A stretch of 64,000 nt of DNA, taken from Thalassospiraceae bacterium LMO-JJ14 (GTDB lineage Bacteria; Pseudomonadota; Alphaproteobacteria; Rhodospirillales; Casp-alpha2). The stretch is taken from contig CP134604.1 in NCBI GenBank assembly GCA_021555105.2, positions 620,001 through 684,000 of the forward strand, read 5' to 3'. The notes beneath the pieces were generated by a model. That model saw nothing but the letters and a program-made list of their open reading frames with translations, was not told the origin of the DNA and searched no databases. Shown here piece after piece: positions 47,889-56,348 of this stretch; the first letter of the stretch is position 1, and the number at the start of each line of letters is the position of its first letter. A program made the translations under genes and the position numbers.

Positions 47889-48875
47889 ATGACACTGAAT
47901 GAACTCGATCAATGGCGGCTGCAGCATGTGCTGACCGACGCCGAATTCAAGGAACTTCCCGGTCACCAGACCGGCAAGGTGCGCGAAAGCTATAACCTGC
48001 CCGACGGGCGCCGCGTGATGATCGCGACGGATCGCCAATCGGCTTTCGATCATGTATTGGCGGCGGTTCCGGACAAGGGCCATGTGCTGACGGCGACCGC
48101 GCAATTCTGGTTCGAGCAAACCGCCGATGTCTGCCCCAACCATGTGATCGCGCACCCCGATCCAAACGTGATCATTGCCAAGCGGTTGCAGATGCTGCCG
48201 GTCGAAATGGTGGTCCGCGATTACATTACCGGCACCACGGATACCAGCATCTGGACCATGTATGCGAACGGTGAACGCACGGTTTATGGCCACACGCTGC
48301 CGGAAGGGCTGAAGAAAAACGACAAGCTGCCCGGCGTACTGATCACACCGACCACCAAGGGTGCCGTCGGTGCGCACGATCATCCGATCACGGCAGAAGA
48401 CATCGTTGCTCAGGGATTGCTGAGCCAGGCGCAGTGGAACGAGGCGGCACAAAAAAGCCTCGATCTGTTTGCCCGCGGCCGGGCGATTGCGAAACGGAAC
48501 GGCCTGATCCTGGTCGACACCAAGTACGAATTCGGCCTTGACGAGAACGGCGTCGTCACCATCGCCGACGAAATTCACACCCCCGATTCTAGCCGTTACT
48601 GGGATGCCGTCAGCTATCCGGAACGGCATGCGGCGGGCGAGGAGCCGGTCAATCTGGACAAGGAATTTCTGCGGCTGTGGATCAGGGCGCGTTGCAACCC
48701 CTACACCGATCCGCTACCGGAAATACCACCGGAAACCCTGATCGAATTTTCCAACAAATATGTTTCGCTATATGAGCGGATTACCGGTCACACGTTCGTG
48801 CGAACTGACCCCAAGATGCCGGTGCGGGCACGTATTCATGCCGCCCTCGCCAAGACACTTCCCGAATATTTCTGA
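47889..48875 (+). CDS. purC: SAICAR synthase
   Basis: A 328-residue phosphoribosylaminoimidazole-succinocarboxamide synthase (purine biosynthesis), of the long type found in alphaproteobacteria that carry a second purC. GKVRESYNLPDG, ATDRQSAFDHVLA and the VVRDYITGT stretch are family motifs. The ATG at 47889 fits homologues; the open frame upstream overlaps non-coding DNA. Confidence 0.95.
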   Translation: MTLNELDQWRLQHVLTDAEFKELPGHQTGKVRESYNLPDGRRVMIATDRQSAFDHVLAAVPDKGHVLTATAQFWFEQTADVCPNHVIAHPDPNVIIAKRLQMLPVEMVVRDYITGTTDTSIWTMYANGERTVYGHTLPEGLKKNDKLPGVLITPTTKGAVGAHDHPITAEDIVAQGLLSQAQWNEAAQKSLDLFARGRAIAKRNGLILVDTKYEFGLDENGVVTIADEIHTPDSSRYWDAVSYPERHAAGEEPVNLDKEFLRLWIRARCNPYTDPLPEIPPETLIEFSNKYVSLYERITGHTFVRTDPKMPVRARIHAALAKTLPEYF

Positions 48876-48890
48876 CCCGCGGAGATAACA

Positions 48891-49487
48891 ATGGCCAAAA
48901 CGCTGCTTGAAATGTCCGGCGCCGATCTGACGCCGAATGCGGTTTCCGACTCCGTGCTAATTCTGATCGATTGCCAAAACGAATACGTGAGCGGCGCTTT
49001 ACCTTTGGTCGGGATCGATCAGGCAATGGAAAATGCGCGGGTCTTGCTCGAGCTGTTTCGAGCCGCCGGTTCCCCCGTCATTCACATCCAGCATGAAGGC
49101 AAGCCCGGTGGGGCTTTCGATCTGAGTGATCCACGAGGTGCCATTGATGCGCGTGTTGCACCGGTGGACGGCGAGACTGTTATCCGCAAGGGTCTGCCGA
49201 ACAGCTTCGCCGACACGGCGCTTCAGGAAACGCTTGTGGGGATCGGCCGCCAGAAGCTGGTCATCGCCGGTTTCCAGACACACATGTGCGTCAGCGCCAC
49301 AACCCGTGCCGCATTGGACCTGGGTTACCGCAACACGCTGGTCGCCGATGCCATCGCCACGCGGGACCTGCCGTCCGCACTGGGTGAGGGGGTGGTTTCC
49401 GCTGATACCGTTCATGCGGCAACACTGGCTGCATTGAGTGACCGGTTTGCCATTATTGCAGGTACCGCAAACGACCTGCCGGATTAA
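48891..49487 (+). CDS. Isochorismatase-like cysteine hydrolase
   Basis: A 198-residue cysteine hydrolase with catalytic triad D27 (LIDCQNEY), K100 (VIRKGLPNSF) and C133 (TQTHMCV-type FQTHMCVSAT). Acts on small amides such as nicotinamide or similar. Starts 15 bases after purC; GGAG precedes the ATG. Confidence 0.9.
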   Translation: MAKTLLEMSGADLTPNAVSDSVLILIDCQNEYVSGALPLVGIDQAMENARVLLELFRAAGSPVIHIQHEGKPGGAFDLSDPRGAIDARVAPVDGETVIRKGLPNSFADTALQETLVGIGRQKLVIAGFQTHMCVSATTRAALDLGYRNTLVADAIATRDLPSALGEGVVSADTVHAATLAALSDRFAIIAGTANDLPD

Positions 49488-49560
49488 TACCGTTTTCAGG
49501 CCGCTTTAAGCGAAGATGGCAGCGAGATTTGATGAGATGGTTGTCTTACCGTAGCCCCCC

Positions 49561-49596
49561 TTGGCGTTTGGGATGGCATTGGCGTTTGGGATGGCA
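49561..49596. repeat. Perfect 18-bp tandem duplication
   Basis: TTGGCGTTTGGGATGGCA occurs twice head to tail at 49561-49578 and 49579-49596, in the gap between the cysteine hydrolase and the CYTH-CHAD gene. Probably replication slippage. Confidence 0.9.
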
Positions 49597-49609
49597 ACGG
49601 ACTTCATGC

Positions 49610-51223
49610 TCACGCCTTGTTTTTTCCATGGCCGGACGGCGATTTTTCGCTGCGTGGCTTCCAGAACGGCGGCACGCCGGCAAAGGCTTTCCAGTCCTTG
49701 ATCAGGGCCGGTTCGGTTTCATGTAAAGCCAGGGCGTACCAACCCTGAACGATACCGCCTGCATGCCGCAGTTTGGCCGTGTCGGCGTCTGTCTGGCCGC
49801 TGGTCATCAACTCACCGGTCAGCTTGAGTGCCTGTGCAACATCATTCAGATGCCCGAACTGGTCCTGCAGGGCTTGCAGGGACTTGATGTATTTACGGGT
49901 CCCCGGACCGGGATAAACGCCGCGCAGGAAATCGACGGCATAGCGTAGTTTCTTGAGGCGGATACGAACCTCATGACGGGCCTCCATATCCTGACCGGCC
50001 AGGCCCTTGGCCTGCCTGATCAGCTTGCGGTGCGGCTTGGCAAGAATGTCGCCGGCGGTATCCCCAAGGGGTTTCAAAAGCGGATCAGACGTATCCAGGG
50101 GCATGGCGAGCCAGCCTTCGACGGCGACAAAGGCTGTCAGCCGGAACATCATCTTGGCATAACGGGCCGAACGCAGGGTCCGGCGAACGGTGCCATAGGC
50201 ACGTGCGCGTTTCTCTTCCGCAGCGGCGGTGAGCGTCTGCATCGCGGTATCGTTGACGCCGTACCCGGAGACCTGCGCCAGCATCTCGGTGATATAGACA
50301 TCCCAGTCACGTGCGGGGCCCAGCTTGCTACCCAGCCATTTCAGTTCGTCGGCCATCCATGTGACGCGTGCCGGGTCAATGACATCGCTGAAAACCTTGA
50401 GGGACGTCCGCAGACGACGCACGGATACACGCATCTGGTGCACCCCTTCGGGGTCCGTGCCGTCAAGGCAGGCTTCTTCGTTATCGACCATATTGGATAC
50501 ACAGGCGGGATAAATTTCTGCCAATGCCTGATGGATACTTTGGTCGGACCGCAGTTGAAATTTTGCCAGCCGTTTGGGGGCAGGGCCTTCGCCGGCAAGC
50601 AGGCGGTACCCTCGTGCGGCTTTGGTCAGGCTCGACAATGCGAGCGGGCAAGCGGTGTGTATTTCCGATACGACATGGAAGAATGCGTTGATGTCGCCTT
50701 CGATCAGTTCCAGTTCGCATTCGTGAAAGGGTTCGCTTTTGTCCCCGGCCACGGCCAAGCCCTTGTCGGCTACGGCCTCAATGACCAGATCCGGGCCAAG
50801 CGGGTTCGCACGTCGCACCATCATAACCTGGCGTTCGATGTGGACTTCCATGACCGGGATTAATGCACCCTCCGTGAGCGCCCCCATGGCGCGCTGGGCT
50901 TCGATCGGCAGACGGTCAAGATCAAGGGTATCGCCCTCGACGGGAAACTCCCATTCGTGCCGGTCCATCAGGCCGCCGCTGCCGCCCCTCTTTGCCTTGA
51001 CGGTCTGTACTGTTTTCCCGGCGTTACTGCGCAACCGGATGGATACGCCACGGTCCTGCAGGCATAAATCCTGTGTGTCGAAATAACGGCTGACGAGGCT
51101 CTTCTTGGGCCATGCGCGGCGATTGCCGCTGGCCGCATTGACCGCTTTCTTGAAGCGCTGGAGATCGCGCGGCGCGGCTTTGAATTTTAGCTCAAGTTCG
51201 CGGTTTTGCTGGGTGCTCGTCAT
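49610..51223 (-). CDS. CYTH-CHAD domain protein (inorganic triphosphatase type)
   Basis: A 537-residue protein. The amino-terminal CYTH domain begins with the E-x-E-x-K motif (ELELKF) and hydrolyses triphosphate; the C-terminal CHAD domain (about 230-500) has the conserved histidines (GVHQMRVSVRRLRTSLKVF; ARHEVRIRLKKLRYAVDFL) that bind polyphosphate. ATG at 51223 is preferred since CYTH starts immediately; an ATG 48 bases upstream is possible. Adjacent to divergent SixA, both phosphate-related. Confidence 0.92.
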   Translation of the reverse strand: MTSTQQNRELELKFKAAPRDLQRFKKAVNAASGNRRAWPKKSLVSRYFDTQDLCLQDRGVSIRLRSNAGKTVQTVKAKRGGSGGLMDRHEWEFPVEGDTLDLDRLPIEAQRAMGALTEGALIPVMEVHIERQVMMVRRANPLGPDLVIEAVADKGLAVAGDKSEPFHECELELIEGDINAFFHVVSEIHTACPLALSSLTKAARGYRLLAGEGPAPKRLAKFQLRSDQSIHQALAEIYPACVSNMVDNEEACLDGTDPEGVHQMRVSVRRLRTSLKVFSDVIDPARVTWMADELKWLGSKLGPARDWDVYITEMLAQVSGYGVNDTAMQTLTAAAEEKRARAYGTVRRTLRSARYAKMMFRLTAFVAVEGWLAMPLDTSDPLLKPLGDTAGDILAKPHRKLIRQAKGLAGQDMEARHEVRIRLKKLRYAVDFLRGVYPGPGTRKYIKSLQALQDQFGHLNDVAQALKLTGELMTSGQTDADTAKLRHAGGIVQGWYALALHETEPALIKDWKAFAGVPPFWKPRSEKSPSGHGKNKA

Positions 51224-51346
51224 GAATTTGGCCGGTTTCGCCTCATAAGCCTGATGCCCTAGTTGTGGCATCTTACCCGACTTGCGCCGCGTGTCATTGC
51301 TTTGAAAGCGCTGGCGCTGTGGCGGCGATCATACAAATATGTGGGT

Positions 51347-51847
51347 ATGAGCCGTGAAATACTTTTTATGCGCCATGGCAAAGCGGCGAACCCTGGTGGT
51401 GTCGGTGATTTCGATCGACCGCTGACAGAGCGCGGCATGTGTCAGGCACGGCACGTTGGCGTGTGGCTGTCGGCCAACGACGCGCTGCCAGATGCCGCGT
51501 TGTCGTCGCCGGCGTTACGCGCATTGCAGACGGTGCAAGAAGTTGTGCAAGCGGCGGGCCTCGACGCCGAAGTTATCCGTACGGATACCCGGCTTTATTT
51601 CGACACGCGCACGAATTTGATGGCGGCGCTGGCCGAAGCGGCGAGCGTCGGTTCGCGTCTGCTGGTGGTCGGGCACAACCCGCGGCTGGAAGAACTGGTA
51701 CTGGAAATCGCTGCTGAACCGGTGCCGCATCCGGGCGGTAATTGGTGCATGAAAACCGGCGCAATGATACGTTTCGACGTGACGGGCTTGGCGCCGGGGG
51801 CGGGAAGGCTGCTTGATTATATATTGCCGGATGGGCGCGGCGGTTAG
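51347..51847 (+). CDS. SixA-like phosphohistidine phosphatase
   Basis: A 166-residue histidine phosphatase with RHG motif FMRHGKA and the second histidine in VVGHNPRLEEL. SixA dephosphorylates histidine phosphoproteins such as NPr of the nitrogen PTS; the PtsN gene at 38.5 kb shows that pathway is present. Last core gene before the tRNA-Ala island. Confidence 0.9.
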   Translation: MSREILFMRHGKAANPGGVGDFDRPLTERGMCQARHVGVWLSANDALPDAALSSPALRALQTVQEVVQAAGLDAEVIRTDTRLYFDTRTNLMAALAEAASVGSRLLVVGHNPRLEELVLEIAAEPVPHPGGNWCMKTGAMIRFDVTGLAPGAGRLLDYILPDGRGG

Positions 51848-51889
51848 CGCCTTATATTGGCAATGCGCGACATCGGTGTTTGGGAAGGA

Positions 51890-51940
<51 letters not shown>

Positions 51941-52001
51941 CGCCGGGATATTCTGAAAACCTAAGCATTATCAATAACTTGTTTGGGCGCTGTCGCAACT
52001 T

Positions 52002-52065
52002 TGTGCCCATTTTGTGCCAGATAAGGCCTGATAAGACGGAAGGGCACTGGCACGGTTTGGGCACA
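52002..52065. repeat. Pair of inverted integrase arm-type sites near attL
   Basis: CTGGCAC-N4-TGGGCACA occurs on the plus strand at 52047-52065 and on the minus strand at 52002-52020. The same motif occurs near attR at 60870-60888. The placement at both ends suggests binding sites for the integrase amino-terminal domain. Confidence 0.6.
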
Positions 52066-52133
52066 ACCCACTTGCAACTCGGATGAGTCAAACTCCACCA
52101 ACTCAATTGGTTGCTCACGCTCAGGAGCAAGAG

Positions 52134-52319
52134 TTACGCTTCTGACAAAACTTTCTTGTTGTTGCCAGAAATATCAATGCGGTTTTGATCTCTTTGAACA
52201 TAACCCGCTGTCAATAACGCTCTTTCCATCGCAGTTCGTTTGCCCACGCTCCAACCTTCAATGGTTTTTGAGGCGTCATCTATCGCTTGGTTAACCCAAC
52301 CATTTTCTTTGTTTGTCAT
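52134..52319 (-). CDS. 61-residue protein coupled to the dCTP deaminase gene
   Basis: A small, helical, charged protein (NGWVNQAIDDASKTIEGWSVGKRTAMERALLTAGYVQ). Its ATG overlaps the deaminase stop (ATGA), so it is translated by coupling. No known family recognised. It is the last gene before attL. It could be a partner, regulator or passenger of the deaminase. Confidence 0.65.
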   Translation of the reverse strand: MTNKENGWVNQAIDDASKTIEGWSVGKRTAMERALLTAGYVQRDQNRIDISGNNKKVLSEA

Positions 52320-53851
52320 CCGCCAGTGCTCCCGGTGTTTTGGTTTGGAAACAAGCCTTCGATACTCTTAATTACAAGGCTTTCGTTATCAAGGTATGAA
52401 GGAAAAATATCTACTCGTGGATTTGCTTTGTCTGCATGCCATTCAATAGTGTTCCCCTTTTTATCTTTTCTTTCTGGGGCTTTGAAAAATCCCATGAATT
52501 TTCTAGGTGCCACACCCATAAATGGTTCAAAGGCAACAGCTCCATCTAACGCAGTCGTATCTTGGTCCACGCGGACTGCATTTGGGTACAGCTCTTTTGC
52601 AAGCGATTTAGGATATGGTTCAATGTAAACCACACGTAAAATCCCACTCGAAATTATATGCCTAGCGCACATGTGACACGGAAACACGGTTGTATAAAGT
52701 GTCGCCTTATCGATTTGCAGGCCTCTGCGGGCTGCATCGCAAATTGCATTCATTTCTGCATGAACTATTCGGCCAAATTCGAGGATTGAAGAAACACGGC
52801 TACCTTTTAAAGGAGGGTTTGGGCCCTGAAATAAAGCGGCTTCAACTCTTTCATCACGACTCATCGCCAAAAAATCTGAGCTAAACCAACTATCCGGTAG
52901 CTGATCAAAAACCTCATTTACTAGCTCTTTTTTCATTTTAACGCTGGAATCATAACCGATGGCGTGATCTCGGCTATCAGGCAATTCGTCTCCGATATCC
53001 TCTGCCCAAATTGACCCTCCGCCAGCTTCAGGAACTTCATTACATCCAGTTGTAATAATCTCGCCAGTTTTGGTGGTGATCACAGCTCCAACCTGTCGAG
53101 ACAAATCAGCAGAACGCAAAGCTGTTGCTTGGGCGTGAAACATTCCATATTCATCGCGCGTAGGTGTGACAAACGGATTTTCGAACAAAAGATCTATAAA
53201 CCGGACGATTTGGGGGGCGACATCATCTTTTTGTGAAAGGTCTAAAAAATAATCTGCAAGTGGGAACGTATCTCTGACGTTCTGGCCGAAGTTGTTATCC
53301 TTCTCTTTTTCGTCCTTTTCGATCAAATCGTGAGATTGAGTCTGGAAATCATCATAATTGTGGGAATCGCGGGACCTGGCGATCTTCATACGCAAAGCTG
53401 CGTCTCGTTGTGCCACGGGAGCATAAGCAGAAATGACAAAGAGATGATTGCGATAAACATCTCTCAACATACTTATTTCTTTAGGATGTTTTAGTGAATT
53501 GAAGATGTATGCGGTTCCGTCAACACCGGCGTCAGAACTTCCGGTAGTGTCCAACCGAAATTGTAGAACCTTCATTACGCCTAGAATGGCTACCGCGGCT
53601 CCGTTCGCTGCTTTGGATCGGAAATCATCACCAGCGTCCATCGATTGATTAATGCGCTCATCTTCAGAACCGTTCTTTAACTCTTCTAAATGAGGATAAA
53701 GCCCGCATTCAGTTATAGCTTGGCTTAACCGAATTGGGACAGGGTTGTATTTTACCCTTCGAAGTTCTTGCTCGAGCCGCTCCTGAACAAGTGATAGGTC
53801 GCCGCCGACGGCTCCCACCAAAGCAAAAAATAATTCCGGTTTGTCTGCCAC
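52316..53851 (-). CDS. Anti-phage dCTP deaminase (AvcD/DcdV type)
   Basis: About 511 residues. The amino part has a degenerate P-loop-kinase-like start (ELFFALVGAVGGDL) as in AvcD/DcdV, and the C-terminal part is a zinc cytidine-deaminase domain with HAE (364-366, VHAEMN) and PCxxC (391-395, PCHMC). Known members turn on after infection and drain dCTP/dCMP, starving phage DNA synthesis. GTG at 53851 is preferred because GGGG lies 7 bases upstream; a TTG nine codons earlier is possible and no ATG exists in frame. The codons are AT-richer than the core. A 61-codon gene is coupled downstream. Confidence 0.88.
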   Translation of the reverse strand: MADKPELFFALVGAVGGDLSLVQERLEQELRRVKYNPVPIRLSQAITECGLYPHLEELKNGSEDERINQSMDAGDDFRSKAANGAAVAILGVMKVLQFRLDTTGSSDAGVDGTAYIFNSLKHPKEISMLRDVYRNHLFVISAYAPVAQRDAALRMKIARSRDSHNYDDFQTQSHDLIEKDEKEKDNNFGQNVRDTFPLADYFLDLSQKDDVAPQIVRFIDLLFENPFVTPTRDEYGMFHAQATALRSADLSRQVGAVITTKTGEIITTGCNEVPEAGGGSIWAEDIGDELPDSRDHAIGYDSSVKMKKELVNEVFDQLPDSWFSSDFLAMSRDERVEAALFQGPNPPLKGSRVSSILEFGRIVHAEMNAICDAARRGLQIDKATLYTTVFPCHMCARHIISSGILRVVYIEPYPKSLAKELYPNAVRVDQDTTALDGAVAFEPFMGVAPRKFMGFFKAPERKDKKGNTIEWHADKANPRVDIFPSYLDNESLVIKSIEGLFPNQNTGSTGG

Positions 53852-54178
53852 GAAATCCCCAAAGCATCGACCATTCAAGAAACGGCCAATATGTCGCGCG
53901 CATGATGAATACTGAGGAGACAGTGAATCAGAATTCGGATTCTATGGGAAGTAACCCAAGGCAAAAACCTGTTGATGCTTTTCCGATTATGTATATTGCA
54001 GATGAATGCCGAGCGAATAGAAAATAGTATAACTACTTGATAATGCGATAATTATTGCAGGTTTCTACCTGCAAACGTTAGCAAGGGCACATCCCACAGC
54101 ATTTAAAAACAAACCTGCAAAACCCTGCGGTAGCGTCTATTGATCACCTGCTTCTCATGCTTTTCGCGAATCGCAATT
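53852..54178 (-). other. Leader region of the deaminase with a hairpin; possible AvcI-like RNA
   Basis: No convincing gene in about 325 bases. TTGCAGGT-TTCT-ACCTGCAA (54055-54074) is a perfect 8-bp stem with a 4-base loop, and ACCTGCAA recurs at 54112-54119. In Vibrio AvcID a non-coding RNA made upstream of avcD inhibits the deaminase; this leader occupies the same position, but no sequence identity is claimed. Confidence 0.4.
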
Positions 54179-54586
54179 TCATTTGCAAATTGCGTCGGTA
54201 ACTAGTTTCCACAACATTTCAAGCGGATTTAACTTGCGCTTAGAACTGGATGAAGTAATCCGAATGGTTTTTTTCTGGCCCCGAAAAGCGGCAACACGCT
54301 CCGGCGACCAATCCTCTGCCCAGCTAATGCGATCATTCTTGATCCAGTAATGTGACCGGCATTTTAGGCTCCAGTTGCCGATGGACGGGTGCAACGAAAC
54401 GGACCGGCCATCGAACATTAACTTCCAGTCCGTTGGCGAAATCGGGGTCACCACCTCTGCGCCGCAACCGCATGCGCACTTATGTGTTGCCGTTGCGTAG
54501 TTGATCGACACGTAGATTGTACGTTCCGCCAATTTTTCGGGAATGAATTCTACGAATTCATGGTTAAACGCGATTGGACGTTTCAT
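54179..54586 (-). CDS. DUF6527-family zinc-binding protein
   Basis: A 135-residue protein with likely zinc ligands C37, C39, C41 (HKCACGCG) and C76/H79 (KCRSHYWI), and the family's PTDWKLMFDG...SLHPSIGNWSLKC stretch. DUF6527 genes repeatedly neighbour bacterial ThiF/ubiquitin-like genes; function unknown. ATG at 54586 overlaps the ThiF stop (ATGA). The frame extends upstream into ThiF but that part is not family-like. Confidence 0.8.
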   Translation of the reverse strand: MKRPIAFNHEFVEFIPEKLAERTIYVSINYATATHKCACGCGAEVVTPISPTDWKLMFDGRSVSLHPSIGNWSLKCRSHYWIKNDRISWAEDWSPERVAAFRGQKKTIRITSSSSKRKLNPLEMLWKLVTDAICK

Positions 54587-55773
54587 GACTCGTCGTCCTC
54601 GTCTTCCCCGATCAATTCGCTGCCATCGATCATGAAGATTAGGTTGTGTTCGTGATCCGAGTCGGCATAGAAACCGAACAATTTCTTCCACGTGATCACA
54701 GCCAAATTGGCGTTTAACGAGTTCAAATCCGAAATTTGGATGTTGGTGGCATACACGTCGTTTCCGTGCCCGCCGGTGAACGGAATACGGTTCTTAGCGC
54801 GAACATGGTCCCGCTTCGACGGCGTACTCAGAGTGACGCGCAAGAGGCCCGCAAGCGCATCGTTGACCACGTCAATGCCCATGCCGACGTCGATGAAGGG
54901 GATGTCGTGGGCTTCAAGCCATTCAACGATCGGTTTCTTGGCCGGGCCGTTGTCGATGCATATGAAAACGAAATCTGTTCCCTGCAGCAGGTCAACATTG
55001 CTTGCGTCGATGCGGTGCGTATGGGGGAAAATAAAGTTCCGCATCCGGCCATAGTAGCGGCCGTAATAATCAACCTTCTTCATCTTGCGTCCAAGAATCC
55101 TGGGCGGGATCGCGCCGGGTGTCCGAAAAGCATTGTGCTGCAGAAGGTCGTCGTCGTCGTAGATGTGAATGTCATGCACGTGCGTTTTGCATACGTGATC
55201 CAGAATATAGGCTCCGGTGCCACCCAAGCCGATGATGTCGATACGAAGTCCGCGAAGCTTGTGCGACATCGTATTGATGCCGACGCGGCTGGATGCCGTG
55301 TCCTCATATTTGAAAACGCTGTCCGGATTGGAAGACATGATAACGTTTCCGGTCCTCGCCGTTGCGGCAGGGTCAATCTGCCGCGCGTGCCGGGAAATCA
55401 TGTCCTCGTATGTTGTCATTTTTGCGTAATAGTCGGGATAGCCTTCAGTCGGCTTGCTCGAGAAAGAATGCTTCGCTGTAATCGAATCCGAGATACGCTC
55501 GGTGTTGCCGGAGTGCTCCATGTGGCGCAGTTTCTCACCGTCGGCGTTACACGGATGATCGCCAGCAAACAGGGCGATATGCGTGCTCGGCGTCACGGTC
55601 TTGTCACCAGCTAGGTCGAGCTTTGAGATTAGAATCCCACGGCGGACTTGTTTTGCGGAATCGACATACGGCACGTTGTGGATAAGCAGGTAACCGCCTT
55701 CCACAGAAACCTCAAAGCCCTCGTCTGTGAGGGCTTTGAGATCAGCGTTAAGCTTTATCAGTGTATTTGACAT
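54583..55773 (-). CDS. ThiF/E1-like adenylating protein with DUF6791-type amino end
   Basis: A 396-residue protein. Residues 1-130 match the amino-terminal domain seen with multiubiquitin operons. Residues 175-370 are a ThiF/E1 fold with nucleotide loop GLGGTG (182-187), an acidic/asparagine stretch (YDDDDLLQHNAFR, 205-217) and CIDNG (272-276). Only three cysteines exist (75, 195, 272) and none lies after the crossover region where an E1 thioester cysteine is expected. The start lies 26 bases inside the upstream ubiquitin-like gene. It should adenylate the ubiquitin-like partner or another C-terminus. Confidence 0.85.
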   Translation of the reverse strand: MSNTLIKLNADLKALTDEGFEVSVEGGYLLIHNVPYVDSAKQVRRGILISKLDLAGDKTVTPSTHIALFAGDHPCNADGEKLRHMEHSGNTERISDSITAKHSFSSKPTEGYPDYYAKMTTYEDMISRHARQIDPAATARTGNVIMSSNPDSVFKYEDTASSRVGINTMSHKLRGLRIDIIGLGGTGAYILDHVCKTHVHDIHIYDDDDLLQHNAFRTPGAIPPRILGRKMKKVDYYGRYYGRMRNFIFPHTHRIDASNVDLLQGTDFVFICIDNGPAKKPIVEWLEAHDIPFIDVGMGIDVVNDALAGLLRVTLSTPSKRDHVRAKNRIPFTGGHGNDVYATNIQISDLNSLNANLAVITWKKLFGFYADSDHEHNLIFMIDGSELIGEDEDDES

Positions 55774-56020
55774 CGAAGATCATCCCCTTTTTGACTTTGA
55801 TGGCTTCGCCGTCCGAGAGCGTCCCCGACTGATTCGGAGAAGGTCCCTTGCGATAGGCGACCGTGAAGCAGATGAATTCGCCGGTGGGCGGGTCATCAAA
55901 TGCCAGCTGGATAAGTTCGTTAAACGTGATCTCGCCTTTGGGCACGGATTTCTCGCGGCCATTAACGATGATCGTTACCTCTTTGGATTTACCGGGCTTC
56001 AACGCCTCAAGAGCACCCAT
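55748..56020 (-). CDS. Multiubiquitin-domain (ubiquitin-like) protein
   Basis: A 90-residue protein holding one ubiquitin-like domain of the Multi_ubiq family (PF14452): EVTIIVNGREKSVPKGEITFNELIQLAF, then FTVAYRKGP and GEAIKVKKGMIFDV. It has one domain copy, not the tandem copies of some members. It ends YTDKA without a visible glycine pair. Overlaps the ThiF gene by 26 bases; translation is likely coupled. Confidence 0.87.
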   Translation of the reverse strand: MGALEALKPGKSKEVTIIVNGREKSVPKGEITFNELIQLAFDDPPTGEFICFTVAYRKGPSPNQSGTLSDGEAIKVKKGMIFDVKYTDKA

Positions 56021-56022
56021 TA

Positions 56023-56196
56023 TTATTTCTCCTTTCTGACGCCCTTGAAGGGCTGTTTGGAGGACGTTTTCACGTCCATGAAGCGACCGGAATCAGTGTC
56101 GCGCTTGACCCAGTTTCCGGCCGGTGTTTGGGTTTGCGAGCGACCTTTGACTGCGCCGTTGCGGCGGTTGTCGCCAGTTGGGGGATTGGTAGCCAT
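56023..56196 (-). CDS. 57-residue conserved small protein of the ubiquitin-like operon
   Basis: A basic, low-complexity protein with the recurring pattern GxxxxGAVKGRSQTQTP...GNWVKRDTDSGRFMDVK and C-terminal PFKGVRKEK. I recognise this pattern as common beside mobile cargo, with no known function. ATG at 56196 is preferred over an upstream start. It is the first gene of the operon, 3 bases before the ubiquitin-like gene. Confidence 0.7.
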   Translation of the reverse strand: MATNPPTGDNRRNGAVKGRSQTQTPAGNWVKRDTDSGRFMDVKTSSKQPFKGVRKEK

Positions 56197-56228
56197 GTAC
56201 TTTAAAACCTTTCCTATAAATCGATACA

Positions 56229-56254
56229 AAAAGTATTGCTATAACGATACTTTT
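56229..56254. promoter_or_regulatory. 26-bp palindrome, probable XRE operator 1
   Basis: AAAAGTATTGCTATAACG followed by ATACTTTT is a palindrome with 24 of 26 positions paired. It lies just upstream of the 57-aa gene. A related site is at 56292-56317. Confidence 0.65.
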
Positions 56255-56291
56255 CAAATGCTGACTCTGCGTGTTACATTTGTCAATAATA

Positions 56292-56317
56292 AAAAGTATC
56301 GCTATAGCGAACTTCCC
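56292..56317. promoter_or_regulatory. Related palindrome, probable XRE operator 2
   Basis: AAAAGTATCGCTATAGCGAA carries the same AAAAGTATYGCTATARCG core as operator 1 with a perfect CGCTATAGCG centre; its right outer arm is degenerate. Centre-to-centre distance to site 1 is 63 bases. It lies 32 bases before the XRE start. Confidence 0.6.
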
Positions 56318-56348
56318 ATAAGATATTGAATTTGAAGGGAGATATCAG

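Noticed and set aside
53709-53903. A 64-codon minus-strand frame with an ATG at the deaminase start
   Set aside because: It overlaps the deaminase amino end in another frame and has no family signal.
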